64,000 nt of DNA from assembly GCA_036785705.1 (NCBI GenBank), contig JAWUZG010000004.1, forward strand, positions 9,210,501-9,274,500. Reading direction: 5' to 3'. Every line of letters begins with the position of its first letter. The first letter of the stretch is position 1. Source of the stretch: Acanthornis magna (lineage: Eukaryota; Chordata; Aves; Passeriformes; Acanthizidae). Made by a program: the position numbers and the translations under genes. The notes beneath the pieces were generated by a model. It was not told the DNA's origin. It saw only the letters and a program-made list of their open reading frames with translations, and made no database searches. This document shows positions 50,501-61,640 of this stretch, piece by piece.

Positions 50501-52292
50501 ATCCCATTTTTAGTGATGTGGCTCAAGAGACAGAGTTTGGTAGTTGAGGTCTAAACCCTTTAGAGAAGAATTTTAGAAAATAGTATCAGTCATAGTTATT
50601 TCATTTAGTTAAGCTAAATTTATTGTTCGCATTTACACAACTACAAGTAGTACAAGGAAATTCTTCTTTTAAATTAAAACAACATTTGTAATTTTCTTTG
50701 TTTAAACAGCACCATGTTGACAAGGTTTTTAAAAGCCACCAATATTTTGAATACAGCTAATTGAATCATCTGACAATCTGGAGTAATTATTATTTATTTG
50801 ATATGTATGCTCTGTAGAATGAATTAAATTTGAGCTCTTGTCAACACACACTGTCTGGGTTCCTACCTGATCAAACACGGCTACAGTAGAAATACACTAC
50901 ACTGGTTCTATTGCTTGATTTATTGTTAACTACTTTTGGTCGATAGGATTATTTTAACACAATAGAGCCCAAGATGACTGATTTTAAAACACTTACTGTA
51001 GTATGTTATTATGAGTGTGTCTTGTGCAGATTTCAATGGAATGAGCAGTTTTATTATCCTCAATACAATAGCCAATAACACAACCCCTACTGCTTTATCT
51101 ATATTGTGGTAATATGCACAGTGGTTCATCTACCTGTATGTCTGCCGTATTATGACAAAATGACATGTGGTTAGATCTAATTGAATGTTTAAAACATTTA
51201 ATTTTATACATAGAATAAAATTAAGTAAGAGTGCTTTGTCTGCTATTGTCATTCATCTGAATCAACTTTTTTTTTGTCATTATCTGCTACCTTACCCTAT
51301 GATTCAATCGGTGCAACAGTTCATTTTTTTGGCATGTTTTCATTTTCAAAACTGTGTTCAAGTTATGTATATGCATATTTTCAATAAAATGAAAAGCAGT
51401 TCATGAACAAAAGCATTGCATAGCAAACTACATGCTCTGTTGAATTCACAAGTAATCTCAATTCTGAGCATCTGCCAGGATTAGTCTTTGAAATCACATC
51501 ATGTTGTCTCTTGTTATATTACAGTATAATAACTTGCCATAAAGTAAAACCTGCAGCTCAGAAACGTAAAAGCCCTTACAGTTTAAACTGGTCTGTGGAT
51601 AACTCACTTAGGTTATACTGATGTCATTTTCAAGAGTGCCTGATTTGATCCAAAGCTAGATTTATTTCTCTGACTCTGATTTTCCTGAAACACATAGACA
51701 GTAATAGGTAATTATTTTGGGGAAATAAAATTGTTTCCTTAGTGTAAATATATGTCCTTTCAGTAAATTACATTCAAGTTTAAGCAATGTTACTTCACTC
51801 TTGAAGGAAGCTGTTCAAGCATTACTTGCTCATTTCAAGACGATCACAGGTATTTTAATGTAGGCACTTCTTGAAAGAGTAGCGTAAGACATACAAAGTG
51901 AAGTTACCTTCAGGAAAACTGCAAGGCCCTTCCATCTAGGCAAATCCATGGGATAGTTAAATCTGTGCATACCTGACTGAATGAACAGGAAAGACTGAGG
52001 GCCTGCAGTTCATCAGTCACCATCACTTAAATATATCTGAGATACAGGTAAAGCACTTGCTGGAGAGTCCATTTGAATAAGAATTATGTACAGGTTTCAT
52101 CGAGTCAGAACTGGTGCTTAATAGCTTAAATATGTGTTGGCACAATAAGAGAGAGAGAGAAAAAAATTGCTATCTGGAGTTTCACTAATATAAGAATTCC
52201 ATTATTAATGTATAACTATTAGGTGACTGAAGAAAACTGTAAGCTGGCTGAATGGTCCATGACTAAAGACTATGGCAAAACAGAAAACTTGT
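47566..52292. other. AT-rich unique sequence, some conserved-element-like stretches
   Basis: No gene or named repeat. Stretches near 49790-49930 and 50690-50860 are mixed in composition with TAAT-type cores and could be conserved non-coding elements, but nothing in a single sequence proves it. Frames at 48525-49006 are open on both strands and have no known domain. Confidence 0.45.
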
Positions 52293-52692
52293 GATAGAAT
52301 CACAGAATGGTTTGAATTAGAAGAAATCTACAAATATCATCTAGTCCAACCCCCCTGACATGGGCAGGGACATCTTTTATTAGACCAGGTTATTCAAAGC
52401 CTCATCCAACCTGACCTTTAACACTTCCAGGGGTGAAGCATCCACAACTTCTCCGGTCTCACTACTACACTTCTAGTGTCTCACTACTCTTCTCATAAAA
52501 ATATTTCTTCCTTGTGTCCAATCTAAACCTACCCTCTTTGGTTTACAACTGTTGCCCCTCATTCTATCACTACAGACCCTGGTAAAAAGTCTCTCCATCT
52601 ATTTTATAAGCCCCTTCTATACACTGAAAGCCCACAGCAAGGTATCGCCTGTTATCCATGCTGAATAATCCCACCCAATCTCTCCAACAAAG
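52293..52692 (-). mobile_element. CR1 LINE 3' end, antisense
   Basis: AGAATCACAGAATGGTTTGA, CATCTAGTCCAACCCCCCTG, ACATGGGCAGGGACATC and AACCTGACCTTTAACACTTC give a clear reverse-complemented CR1 3' UTR, continuing into TACCCTCTTTGG and a degraded GCTGAATAATCCCACC part. Length is about 400 bases; 5'-truncated and non-coding. Confidence 0.95.
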
Positions 52693-53497
52693 ACTGGTAG
52701 TTGCTCATCAAGACTACAGTATGCATCAAATTTTAAGAAAGATGGGCACAATTCTTTACCTGTGAATTGATACAGTTTCTTAAATCCATCTTAGGAAGGT
52801 AACCACTTTTACATAGGAACCCTTGTGAGGGAAACCAGTCACTAGTGCCAACTTGTGGCAGATGGCACACCCTTTGTCTGGTGTATTGTTCTCCCACCAG
52901 GGAACCTGGCAGCTTAATGGTGAAGTTTACAGCAAAGTGACTGCCTTCTTCAGTGAACTTTTAACCCTGATAGTAGAAAAGGCAATGAGGTCCAAGCAAA
53001 GCCAGGCCCTGCTGTGATGGGTCACAATAGGCAGTAACAGCCATTCACCAGGTAGAAAGAAGGAAAGACCAAATGATGACCTGCATCATTTTTTGCCAAA
53101 TGTGACCCAGATGAATAAAGTTTTGTCCAAATTTAAGTGCATGTACTTTGGCAGAACAGTGAACCATGGAAACTACAATCATCTCACTTCACAATTTTTC
53201 ACTCAGTCTAATTTCAAAGGGTTATTTTCTCCAATACAAATAGAGTGTATTTTCACACTAATTTCCTTTTACCTTCTGTAGCATTTAGCACCTGTCCAGG
53301 ATTTTCAACCTTACATTATTTATGATTTATTCTGCTAGCAAATTAGAGTCAATAAAACAGGTACTTTGATTTTTCCGTAGGTGACTGGCCATTTGAACAT
53401 TTCCTTACAATCAATAAAATGGGAAATAGAGCTCAGATTCACCAGCAATAACTGTGTTCAACAAATGCCAAAGAGGGAATGAGTTTGCAGAACAAAT
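52693..53497. other. Unique sequence between CR1 and the (GGGAA)n array
   Basis: No gene. From 52850 to 53090 the composition is less AT-rich, possibly an old unclassified repeat. Confidence 0.45.
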
Positions 53498-53649
53498 GGG
53501 AAGGGAAGGGAAGGGAAGGGAAGGGAAGGGAAGGGAAGGGAAGGGAAGGGAAGGGAAGGGAAGGGAAGGGAAGGGAAGGGAAGGGAAGGGAAGGGAAGGG
53601 AAGGGAAGGGAAGGGAAGGGAAGGGAAGGGAAGGGAAGGGAAGGGAAGG
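53498..53649 (+). repeat. Perfect (GGGAA)n microsatellite, about 30 copies
   Basis: 152 bases of uninterrupted 5-base units (GGGAA, same as AAGGG). The GGG runs spaced by AA fit a G-quadruplex pattern, and the all-purine strand can form triplex DNA. Frames through it (GKGRE or PFPSL repeats) are not genes. Absence of any interruption points to recent growth or high instability. Confidence 0.98.
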
Positions 53650-56636
53650 TGCAATAATTCATATAACCTTTGTCTCCTATGCATCAAATACAAACAAAAT
53701 CAGTGGGTAACTAGTGCTGCTTTTTTTCTCCCTGCATTTATTTTCTCCTTATCCAAAGTCAAATAAAACTTTTCAAAACAAAGGAATTTCAGTTACATCT
53801 GCAACAGTGTGTTGACTAGATATTTGACCCCGTGTGGACAGTTTTATTAATCACAGTAGCAACGAGCAATATCACTGAGCTATTTAAAATTTTAATAAAT
53901 TTCCCTGGAATTTATATACTTTTGATGGATAGAAACTCAACAAATCAAGGCAGGAGTTACTGATGAAATCTCAAATAGGTTTTATTATCACAGGCCCTTT
54001 TAGCCGCTGTTCTTGCACGTGAGGAAAGAAAATTAATGCACTGAATAAGGGAAATGTTTGAAAGTTGTCGATCACAAATTCTGCCCTAAACTATATATTA
54101 GAGGGATTGACAGAAACCATGTATTCTGCTGAGACTCTAATAGAACTGTTGCTCTTACTCTCCTGTTCTGATCACACTTCCACTCAACACTATTTGCACT
54201 GCTAATGACATAATTACAATTGAGAAACACCTCAGGTCTTAAGATCCAGTGTGTATTTTCCTTTAATTCCAATGGGTTGGTTTGATTATGCATTTTGGAA
54301 AACAAGCTTCAGGTGTAAAGAACAGGCGAGTTTATATAATTTCAACTTGGACTACTTGTGTGCTTTGGAAACTGAAGCGCAAAGAGAGCATGACCCTGAA
54401 ATGTGACCACTCAGAATATGGGCAGAAGGGGTTAAACCCCATCATCTCTTGCTAACTCAGACTCCCCTTCAGTACTTTCTGAATAATAAAATCAAGGTAG
54501 CTTCTCTTCCTTCTCAAGGCAGGAAACTTCTCTTTCCTATTTTTGTACAACACATAGAAGGGCACCTATGCCTCAGAGATGCTATCTCAATATGAGTAAT
54601 GAATGATAAGAAAGGCAAAGAAACTGGGGCAACATACTCAAGCAGCAAGAAAACTAAGCATTATGTGATATATCTAACATCATGTTCTTCCTCTAACTAA
54701 ATTACTCCAAAAGATGTCTCAGTATATGGCTCACAGAGTATGTACAGAATTACCAAAAAGCCACTGAAATACTGGGGCAAATAAGAGTTTATGGTATATT
54801 TCATCCATTATGATCAGTATTGAAGTGTTTTGAGCAACTTGTTCTTTTCAGTAGGTATTACCCCTATGTTGAATAGCTCCATTTGTGTAATAGTTTTCCC
54901 ATCTGCAGGTTAAATACAGATGAACCAAAAGATTTCAGTATAAAAGAACTTTGACATACTAACTTATCTAAAGTGAGGGTTTTATTAAATGCGTGAAAAT
55001 AATAAACAAACTAAAATATATTTAGCTGAAAAAAACTCAAAAAAACACAAGAAGAAACTTGACTTTTCTATTCAGACTACATAAATGACAGACTGTCCTC
55101 TCTCCACTAAATTTTCAAGAAAAAAAAGAGAATTTACAAGTATGCAATTCATTCCTTCATATTGACCCTCTAAGGTCATTTTACATGGTTAATTACTCTC
55201 TTCTGGTTTTCATTTCTACTAGAATGATTACTTCAAATACGGTTTGGGGTTATTTTTTAATGAGGGGGAAAACTTCTGAATTTTGTCCATGGAGACAAAA
55301 TTTTATTGACGCTTTAGTTATGTCAAAGTATGTAAATATTTGTACAGTGCAGAAGGAACACATGCTATTTATCTTTAGTGCCTTTCTTTTTATAATATGT
55401 AGGAGAACGTGACTAAATACATATCCAAAGGTTGAAACTATAAAAGTAAAGTGAGAACAACAACAAGATTAGGAAGATATGTGGAAAATTGAAATATGTG
55501 AAATATGTGAAAATTAAGATATGTGCAAATTAAAAAGCTTTGAGAAAGATTATTCCAAGGAACCAATCCATGATTCCATGAAGAACTTAAAATTATTTTT
55601 GCCCCTTTTAACAATAGTTTTTCATTGGATATAGTGAACTCACAGCTTCACTCCCTCACACACATTAAAAAAACTTGAAATAATTCCTGCACAAAGTAAT
55701 AAGAACAACATCCTTCCTGTTGCAATGTGAAAATAGTTAATTATGTATTCAGTATTTAAAGACTCCTTTACATTAGTTGAATTCCTACAACCATGTAGCT
55801 TTCAGTGCGAGTAGCTAAAAGACTTATGTAATGTTGCATATAGAAGCTTTCTTCAGCTAATTACATTCCTAATATCACTTGGGTGAGGAGCAGAGGAAAG
55901 AAAAGAAGGTGAGGAAAAGGAACGTTTTCCCTACAGTAGACCTGCCTTTACTGGGAAAAAGTTTCAAAGCTGTTTTTAAATCCGTATCTACAGAAGTAGG
56001 TTTCTCTAGAGTTTCCAAAGGTTTATGTTGAAATGGGTTGTTAGGCAGTGCCTGAATATCATTATTCTGGAATAGCATTAGTAAAACCTTTTCCCTGCTA
56101 TCCCAGACTAAACAACTTTTCTATATCAAAATGATCCTTTTAGATGAAACTGTGGATATTTTTACATACTTTTTTTAGCAGTTAGATCATATCTTGGTGT
56201 AATCAGCCTTGATGTAAATCTAGTCTACCTCTCAAAGGACAGTGTTATACTGAATAAAAAATTGCATAGACTCTGGTTTCCCATACACAGTTTTCAAAAT
56301 AATGGTAAAGAAAATTATACAGAACTGTGCTGTTCAGGCAGACTTCTAATGAATCCAGGTGATTGATAGGATTTTCTATAAACAAACAGCCACACCGAAG
56401 CCGTAAAATGGAAAGGAGGATTCATAGAATAGCATTATGTTAATCCCAAGAAACTAATTCTAGTGATGTACTACAACAGCCGCTGTGTATATTCCATTCA
56501 CCCAAAACAAGAAAATATACTGCAGAGACCACTCAAAAGTTTAGTGCTGCCTTGCTGTACTTTACCTCAAATCACTGTAATATGCATTTCTAGTGCCAAT
56601 ATTAGGATTTTGTTGGCAGTCTCATAGGTTTACCCA
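53650..56636. other. AT-rich unique sequence
   Basis: No named repeat. An exon-like spot is at 55942-56066 on the minus strand (acceptor CTATTCCAG, donor AG/GTCTAC, 41 open codons). Without other evidence I do not call it a gene. Confidence 0.45.
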
Positions 56637-57212
56637 TGTTATGGTGTAACTTCAACCAGAAAATCAGGCCCATGCAGCTACTCCCTCATTTCTCCATGGT
56701 GGGATGGGGGAGAAGATCAGAAGGGTAAAAGTTAGAAAACTTGTGGGTTGAGATAAAGACAGTTTAATAGGGAAAGCAAAAGCAGCACATGCAAGCAAAG
56801 CAAAACAAGGAATTTATTGACTACTTCCCATGGTTCAGCCACCTCCAAGGGACCAGGGCCCCATCACGTGTACCAATGACTTTGGAATAAGAAACACCAT
56901 CACTCCCCTTCCTACCTTCCTCTTCCCCCAGCTTTATCTGATGGGCATGATGCCATGTAGCCCGGAAAATCCCTTTGGTCAGTTGGGGTCTGTCTGTCTC
57001 TCCTGGTTGTGTCCCCTTTATGTGCACTGCCAGCCTCCATGCTGGTCATGGGGAGCAAGGAGCAGAAAAGGCATTGGCTCTGTGTAAGTACTGCTCAGCA
57101 ATACCTAAAACATCCCTGTGTCATCAACATCATTTTCAGCACAAATCCAAAACAGATTCCCAGATGAGCTACTCTGAAGAAAATTAACTCTATCCCAGCC
57201 AAAACCAGTACA
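56637..57212 (-). mobile_element. ERVL-type solo LTR, minus strand
   Basis: On the minus strand it begins TGTACTGGTTTTGGCTGG and ends in ACCATAACA, the layout of a widespread bird ERVL-class LTR. Known landmarks in order on the minus strand: ATAGAGTTAATTTTCTTC, TGGTCAGTTGGGG-type U3 text, a degraded TATA region (AGATAAAG, plus 56932-56941), a poly-A signal AATAAA (plus 56813-56818) and a TTATCTCAACCCACAAG U5 part. Flanking five-base sequences (ACCCA and TCCAG) do not match well. No internal ERV genes are attached, so this is a solo LTR of about 576 bases. Frames inside it are not genes. Confidence 0.92.
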
Positions 57213-58777
57213 TCCAGTTTGCAAAAGAAATGGACAACCAGTTTCTCTTAATTCATGGGGGGTAATATGGCACATTTCATTCTTAATCTAAAATTTCTAA
57301 TCCTGGTGGAATTTTTTTACAGCAACGTAACACAAAACAATCCACAACTGCATTTTCTGTGTGAGCACAATGTCATTCATTTTCCTCTGTCTTTCCCAGA
57401 ATATTACTTTTCTTCTCACTTCCTTTCTGTCCACCAGACATTACGGAAAACTTTTGAGCTTTAGAAAATTGCCACATTCTAATTTCAAAACTTATCAGAA
57501 AAGGAGTAGACAGAGCCTTCGCAAAAAGCTTCAGAATATATGTAATTTTTGTAAATCTCCATTATGTATGCAATTTTATTAGAACGCACATGCTGGTCTT
57601 AAACACATCTATAATGCTGCAACAATTATGTGGGTTTTAGCATTATAGGGTAATAACATATGTTTTTAAATAGTTTAGACCTTTTAACTATCACTCTCTG
57701 CTCTTCTCTAACAGCAATTGTTGTGGAGATGCGTGATTGACACAACCAGTAGTGACATATGACAGCAGAGAATGTGGGCCTGGAGGAGTGGAGGAACAAA
57801 CAACAGCTACTTGTCAAAATTGCATGATCAAAGTAGCCAGAGATTTCAGAGACTTCTGTTAAAAGAAAATAAACAGAAAAGAAATAAATGCACAGACACA
57901 CAGAGGTCTGCAGTTAGCATTTGCACATGCAAAATGTAACAGAGGAAAAAAATTGTTTTTAATGTCTTGTTTCTCTACAGTCCTATGTGGTAGAACAAAC
58001 TCCTTATGAGGTACTTATCTATATAGTTTATGCAATTATGAAACTGAATATATTAATTCCTAATGAGCTCTTATTCCCCCACATCTGTGAAACATCTGTC
58101 TGCTTTTATCACTGACTAATACAAAGAAACCAAGCAAATTCTTCAGATAAAATTATCTGGTCAATATCATATAAAACACCATTAAAGTGTTTTGGGTTTT
58201 ATTAATAGCAATAAAATGCTATATGATGGAGAGATTGTAAAATGGATTAAAAAAAATTAAAAACATTACATAGTTTTTAAGGCTTGAAAACCTGTCAGAT
58301 TAGAAAGTACAGAAACTATGAGGACTGCTTAATGGGTATAATTACAGAAACAAGGAACAAGTGTATTCCAAGGGATTATTCCCCAGCAGTGGCCATGTAA
58401 CAAATAATACTAATTATATATTAATAGGTTTTAATAATTAAAATGGACTTCTAGCATCAACTGACCTTGCAGGCAATACATTTACAGAGATTCTTATTCT
58501 CTGTGTCACACTGGGTTTTCTTACATTCAATTAAAAGTGTTCAAGGATTAAGAGAATGCACCCCAAGAAACTACAGTAATTAATTGTAGTATGCATTCAG
58601 CTTACAAGTAGTGGCACTTGATCTGCTTTCATATTTTAGAGAAATCTTTAATAAATTAAATCCTTTCTCTAGGTGACTTTAAAAGGTGTATTAGGTTACT
58701 TCCTGACCTTTCTTTATTAAGATAAATAAGATTTGGAGCCTACAACAAAGACACAGAAAGGTTATTTATAAGAGCGT
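57213..58777. other. AT-rich unique sequence
   Basis: Nothing recognised; frames are short and chance-like. Confidence 0.5.
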
Positions 58778-59033
58778 GGAGTGACAGGATAGGAGAGAAT
58801 GGATTCAAACTGAAAGAGGGCAGGTTCAGAGCAGATATTAGGAAGAAATTCTTTACTGTGGGGGTGGTGAGGCACTGGCACAGGCTGCCCAGAGAAGCGG
58901 TGGATGCCCCATTCCTGGAAGTGTTCAAGGCCAGGCTGAATGGAGCTCTGAGTAGCCTGCTCTGGTGAAATGTGTCTCTGTCCACGGCAGAGAGGCCCCT
59001 TCAATCCCAAGCCTTCTATGACTCGATGATTCT
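58778..59033 (+). mobile_element. CR1 LINE 3' end, sense
   Basis: GTGACAGGATAGGAGAGAAT, TTAGGAAGAAATTCTTTACT, GTGAGGCACTGGCACAGG, CTGCCCAGAGAAGCGGTGG and CTGGAAGTGTTCAAGGCC follow the avian CR1 3' UTR closely, ending CTATGACTCGATGATTCTC. This is the least diverged CR1 piece in the window, so probably the youngest. About 255 bases, 5'-truncated. Confidence 0.96.
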
Positions 59034-61429
59034 CAAATTTCTCTGAAAGACACATTTTTCTGTTTCTGAAATACCCTGAAATCTCCCCTCCAGAGTGGAA
59101 GGGCTTCACTTACATCTACTATTTTCAATGCTTGTACATGAACTGGCAGTCTGGCATACTTTTACATCTAACAGAAATAAATAGGGTCTCTAAACATCAC
59201 CTGAGCATTTTAAGACTCATGTTTTGCTATAAATGTTTCTAATAGAAATCTGCTTAGATTTATTTAAAGTTAGTAAAATCAGTCTTGCAATGCATATATC
59301 TTGGCTCCAACAACATGGATGACCAATAAATTTTTAACAATTCTTAACTGGGTTTTTTATCCATATAAATGTCAAAACTGTTACTGCAATGAATCTACAG
59401 TCCTAGCAAATTGTAAGGTCATAAAGAACCCATTTGCCTGTCTCAAGTATTGTCAAGGCCACAGAAGAATTTTGACTTTCTAATTCCAGGCTTGGCAGAG
59501 GCAAGGGTGTAAAACCTACTCCAAAATTCTCTTTCCATTTAAGCACCACAACAGCACTGAACTACTCACCCTTATCAAGGTTTATTCAGAAACACACAGC
59601 TCAGGACAACTGAGTTTTTCAGCGTACTTTTGGGTTAGTTAGTTTCATTTATTTTCCTTTTGTTTTGGTTTTTTTTTTCCTTTTTTGTGACACCTTAAAG
59701 GATACATCCATTCAGTTCCCAAAAGATTCTGAGAACTGGAACATAGTTCTAGCTAGTAATAGCCCAAAACTATTAATGACCTTCCTTTAAACTCATATAA
59801 TGGTAACAAGAAAGCAATTACATGTCAAGCAAACTCGATTTCAAATTATACAAAGTATGGATAGTCAAAACAGCTTAGTAATTTCTAGTTTCTAATTTCC
59901 TGTACTAAGCTTGACTGTATTGGCAAAATATTCATATCAAAATACTTATGCTAATGAAAAAATTAGTTCCAAGCCTTTAATTTTTATAGCATAATTGCTA
60001 AATGACAAAAAAATGTGGAATTCACACATAAGTCAGTTAAAGCATGAAGGACTCAATGTTCTTAAATTAGAGAATGATAGCAAAAATACCTTTCATTTTT
60101 ATGACATCTTTCATCTTGGAATCTCAAGAGGTGTAATAAATATTACTGATTCCTTCAAAATAATTCATGCAATAAACTTGCAGATAAGAAGTCAATATAT
60201 TGACAGTAAAGGTATCAAAAATCTTGACATGGAGGCAAACCCAATAAGTAAATTAAGTTCCCCTGGTTTTGTTATAGTTCTTACATCAGAATCTTGCAGG
60301 AAGTTCTCTGAACTGTTATTGATGTGACTAAGACCATAGCCACATGTAATACTGAGAATGGACTTGCAAGTTTAATTTTCAACAGTGATATGCAGAATGT
60401 TTGCTTTATACACAGGAAAGAAATATTCTACACACATAGGGCTAGTTTGACAGGAAATTCTGTTACATTTAGTTGACTACCTAAACTTTTGTGATCTATT
60501 GCAGGTATCTAAATCTGAATAGATTCCATTTAAAGGATGACGTAACTCTACACGCACATTGGGCTTGCCATGTATTATTCATATTTTTCATCCTTTTCCA
60601 TTTGCAAGCAAACTTAGCAACTTTCACATATTTACATGCAGCAGAACAATATCAAATTCACTTGCAACTCTTAAATGTCATCAGTGATCCTTTTGGAAGG
60701 AACAAAAGGGTAATTTGTATAAAGGGTAATATCTCCCTCGATGTAGTTTTATGACATGTCATGACCTAACTGAAAACCATAATTATCTTTAGGGAATAAC
60801 TGTAATATTTTGATTAATAGGTTTTCATGAGTTGGAACTGCCTGAAGTTTGGATTCACATTTAGATCTCTTTTTCAGAAAAATAAATCATTGATAATTGT
60901 ACTGAGTCCAAAGGATCAAAATTAGTTTAAATTCAGTATACTAGATATCAGAATAGAAATAATCTTTCTTGGGATTTTTAAATGTCTTCTTTCTCTCTTT
61001 TTTTTTTAAAGGAAGCAAAATCATGCAAGAAAATAAGTCATCTATTATCACTTGACTGAAGAAACACCTCATGCTTGCAAATTAGAGCATAGAAGTTTAT
61101 CAACAGATCTAAAGAACAGGTTGCATATTTTCTCTTTAGTTGGTGAAGTTATATACCAAGAGGGCTTCTGGTTTTGTTTTGATTTGTCTCTTTTGTCAGG
61201 AAAAGGTCATTAATAAATGCAATCAGTGCATTCTGTACTTCATCTCTTGGCACACAACCTCACTAGCAGAAGTGAAAGAAAAGGCTAATGATTCTAGAAA
61301 TTTTGAATTACTGTCATTCCACACTCTTCTCATTCTCCTAGAAATGGGAACTTAATCAAAGTCCTAATGACAAGTTCCAGACATGGTAATAAAAGCAGTC
61401 TGAGTCACAGTGGTGATGTGTTGTCTTCA
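59034..61429. other. AT-rich unique sequence
   Basis: A 110-codon plus frame at 59995-60327 has no recognised domain or splice context. A T-rich/TTTTGG tract lies near 59650-59690. No repeat family recognised. Confidence 0.5.
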
Positions 61430-61640
61430 AACAAAAATTTCAAATCCATTTTGCACAGCTTTCCTCCTGGAAATCCCCTGCTGTAATCAGGGAAATATGC
61501 AGAGCCAGTTGTTAAGGAACAGCGTAGGCATCTATTAATTATATTCTTTATCCTGCGGCTGCACTTGCAATTCTTCTAGTAGGCTGTGAAACTCTTATAT
61601 GCACGCAGCTTCTGTGTTTTCAAAATACAAATAACACACA
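61430..61640. promoter_or_regulatory. Candidate conserved non-coding element
   Basis: About 200 bases of mixed composition in AT-rich surroundings, without simple repeats, with words such as TGTAATCAGGGAAATATGCA, a TTAATTA homeodomain core and CTGCGGCTGCACTTGC. The call rests on texture only. Confidence 0.22.

Noticed and set aside
53411..53766. Repeat-protein-like ORFs (GREGK and PFPSL)
   Set aside because: Translations of the (GGGAA)n array in four frames.
59995..60327. 110-codon plus ORF
   Set aside because: No domain, no good splice signals at its ends; treated as chance.
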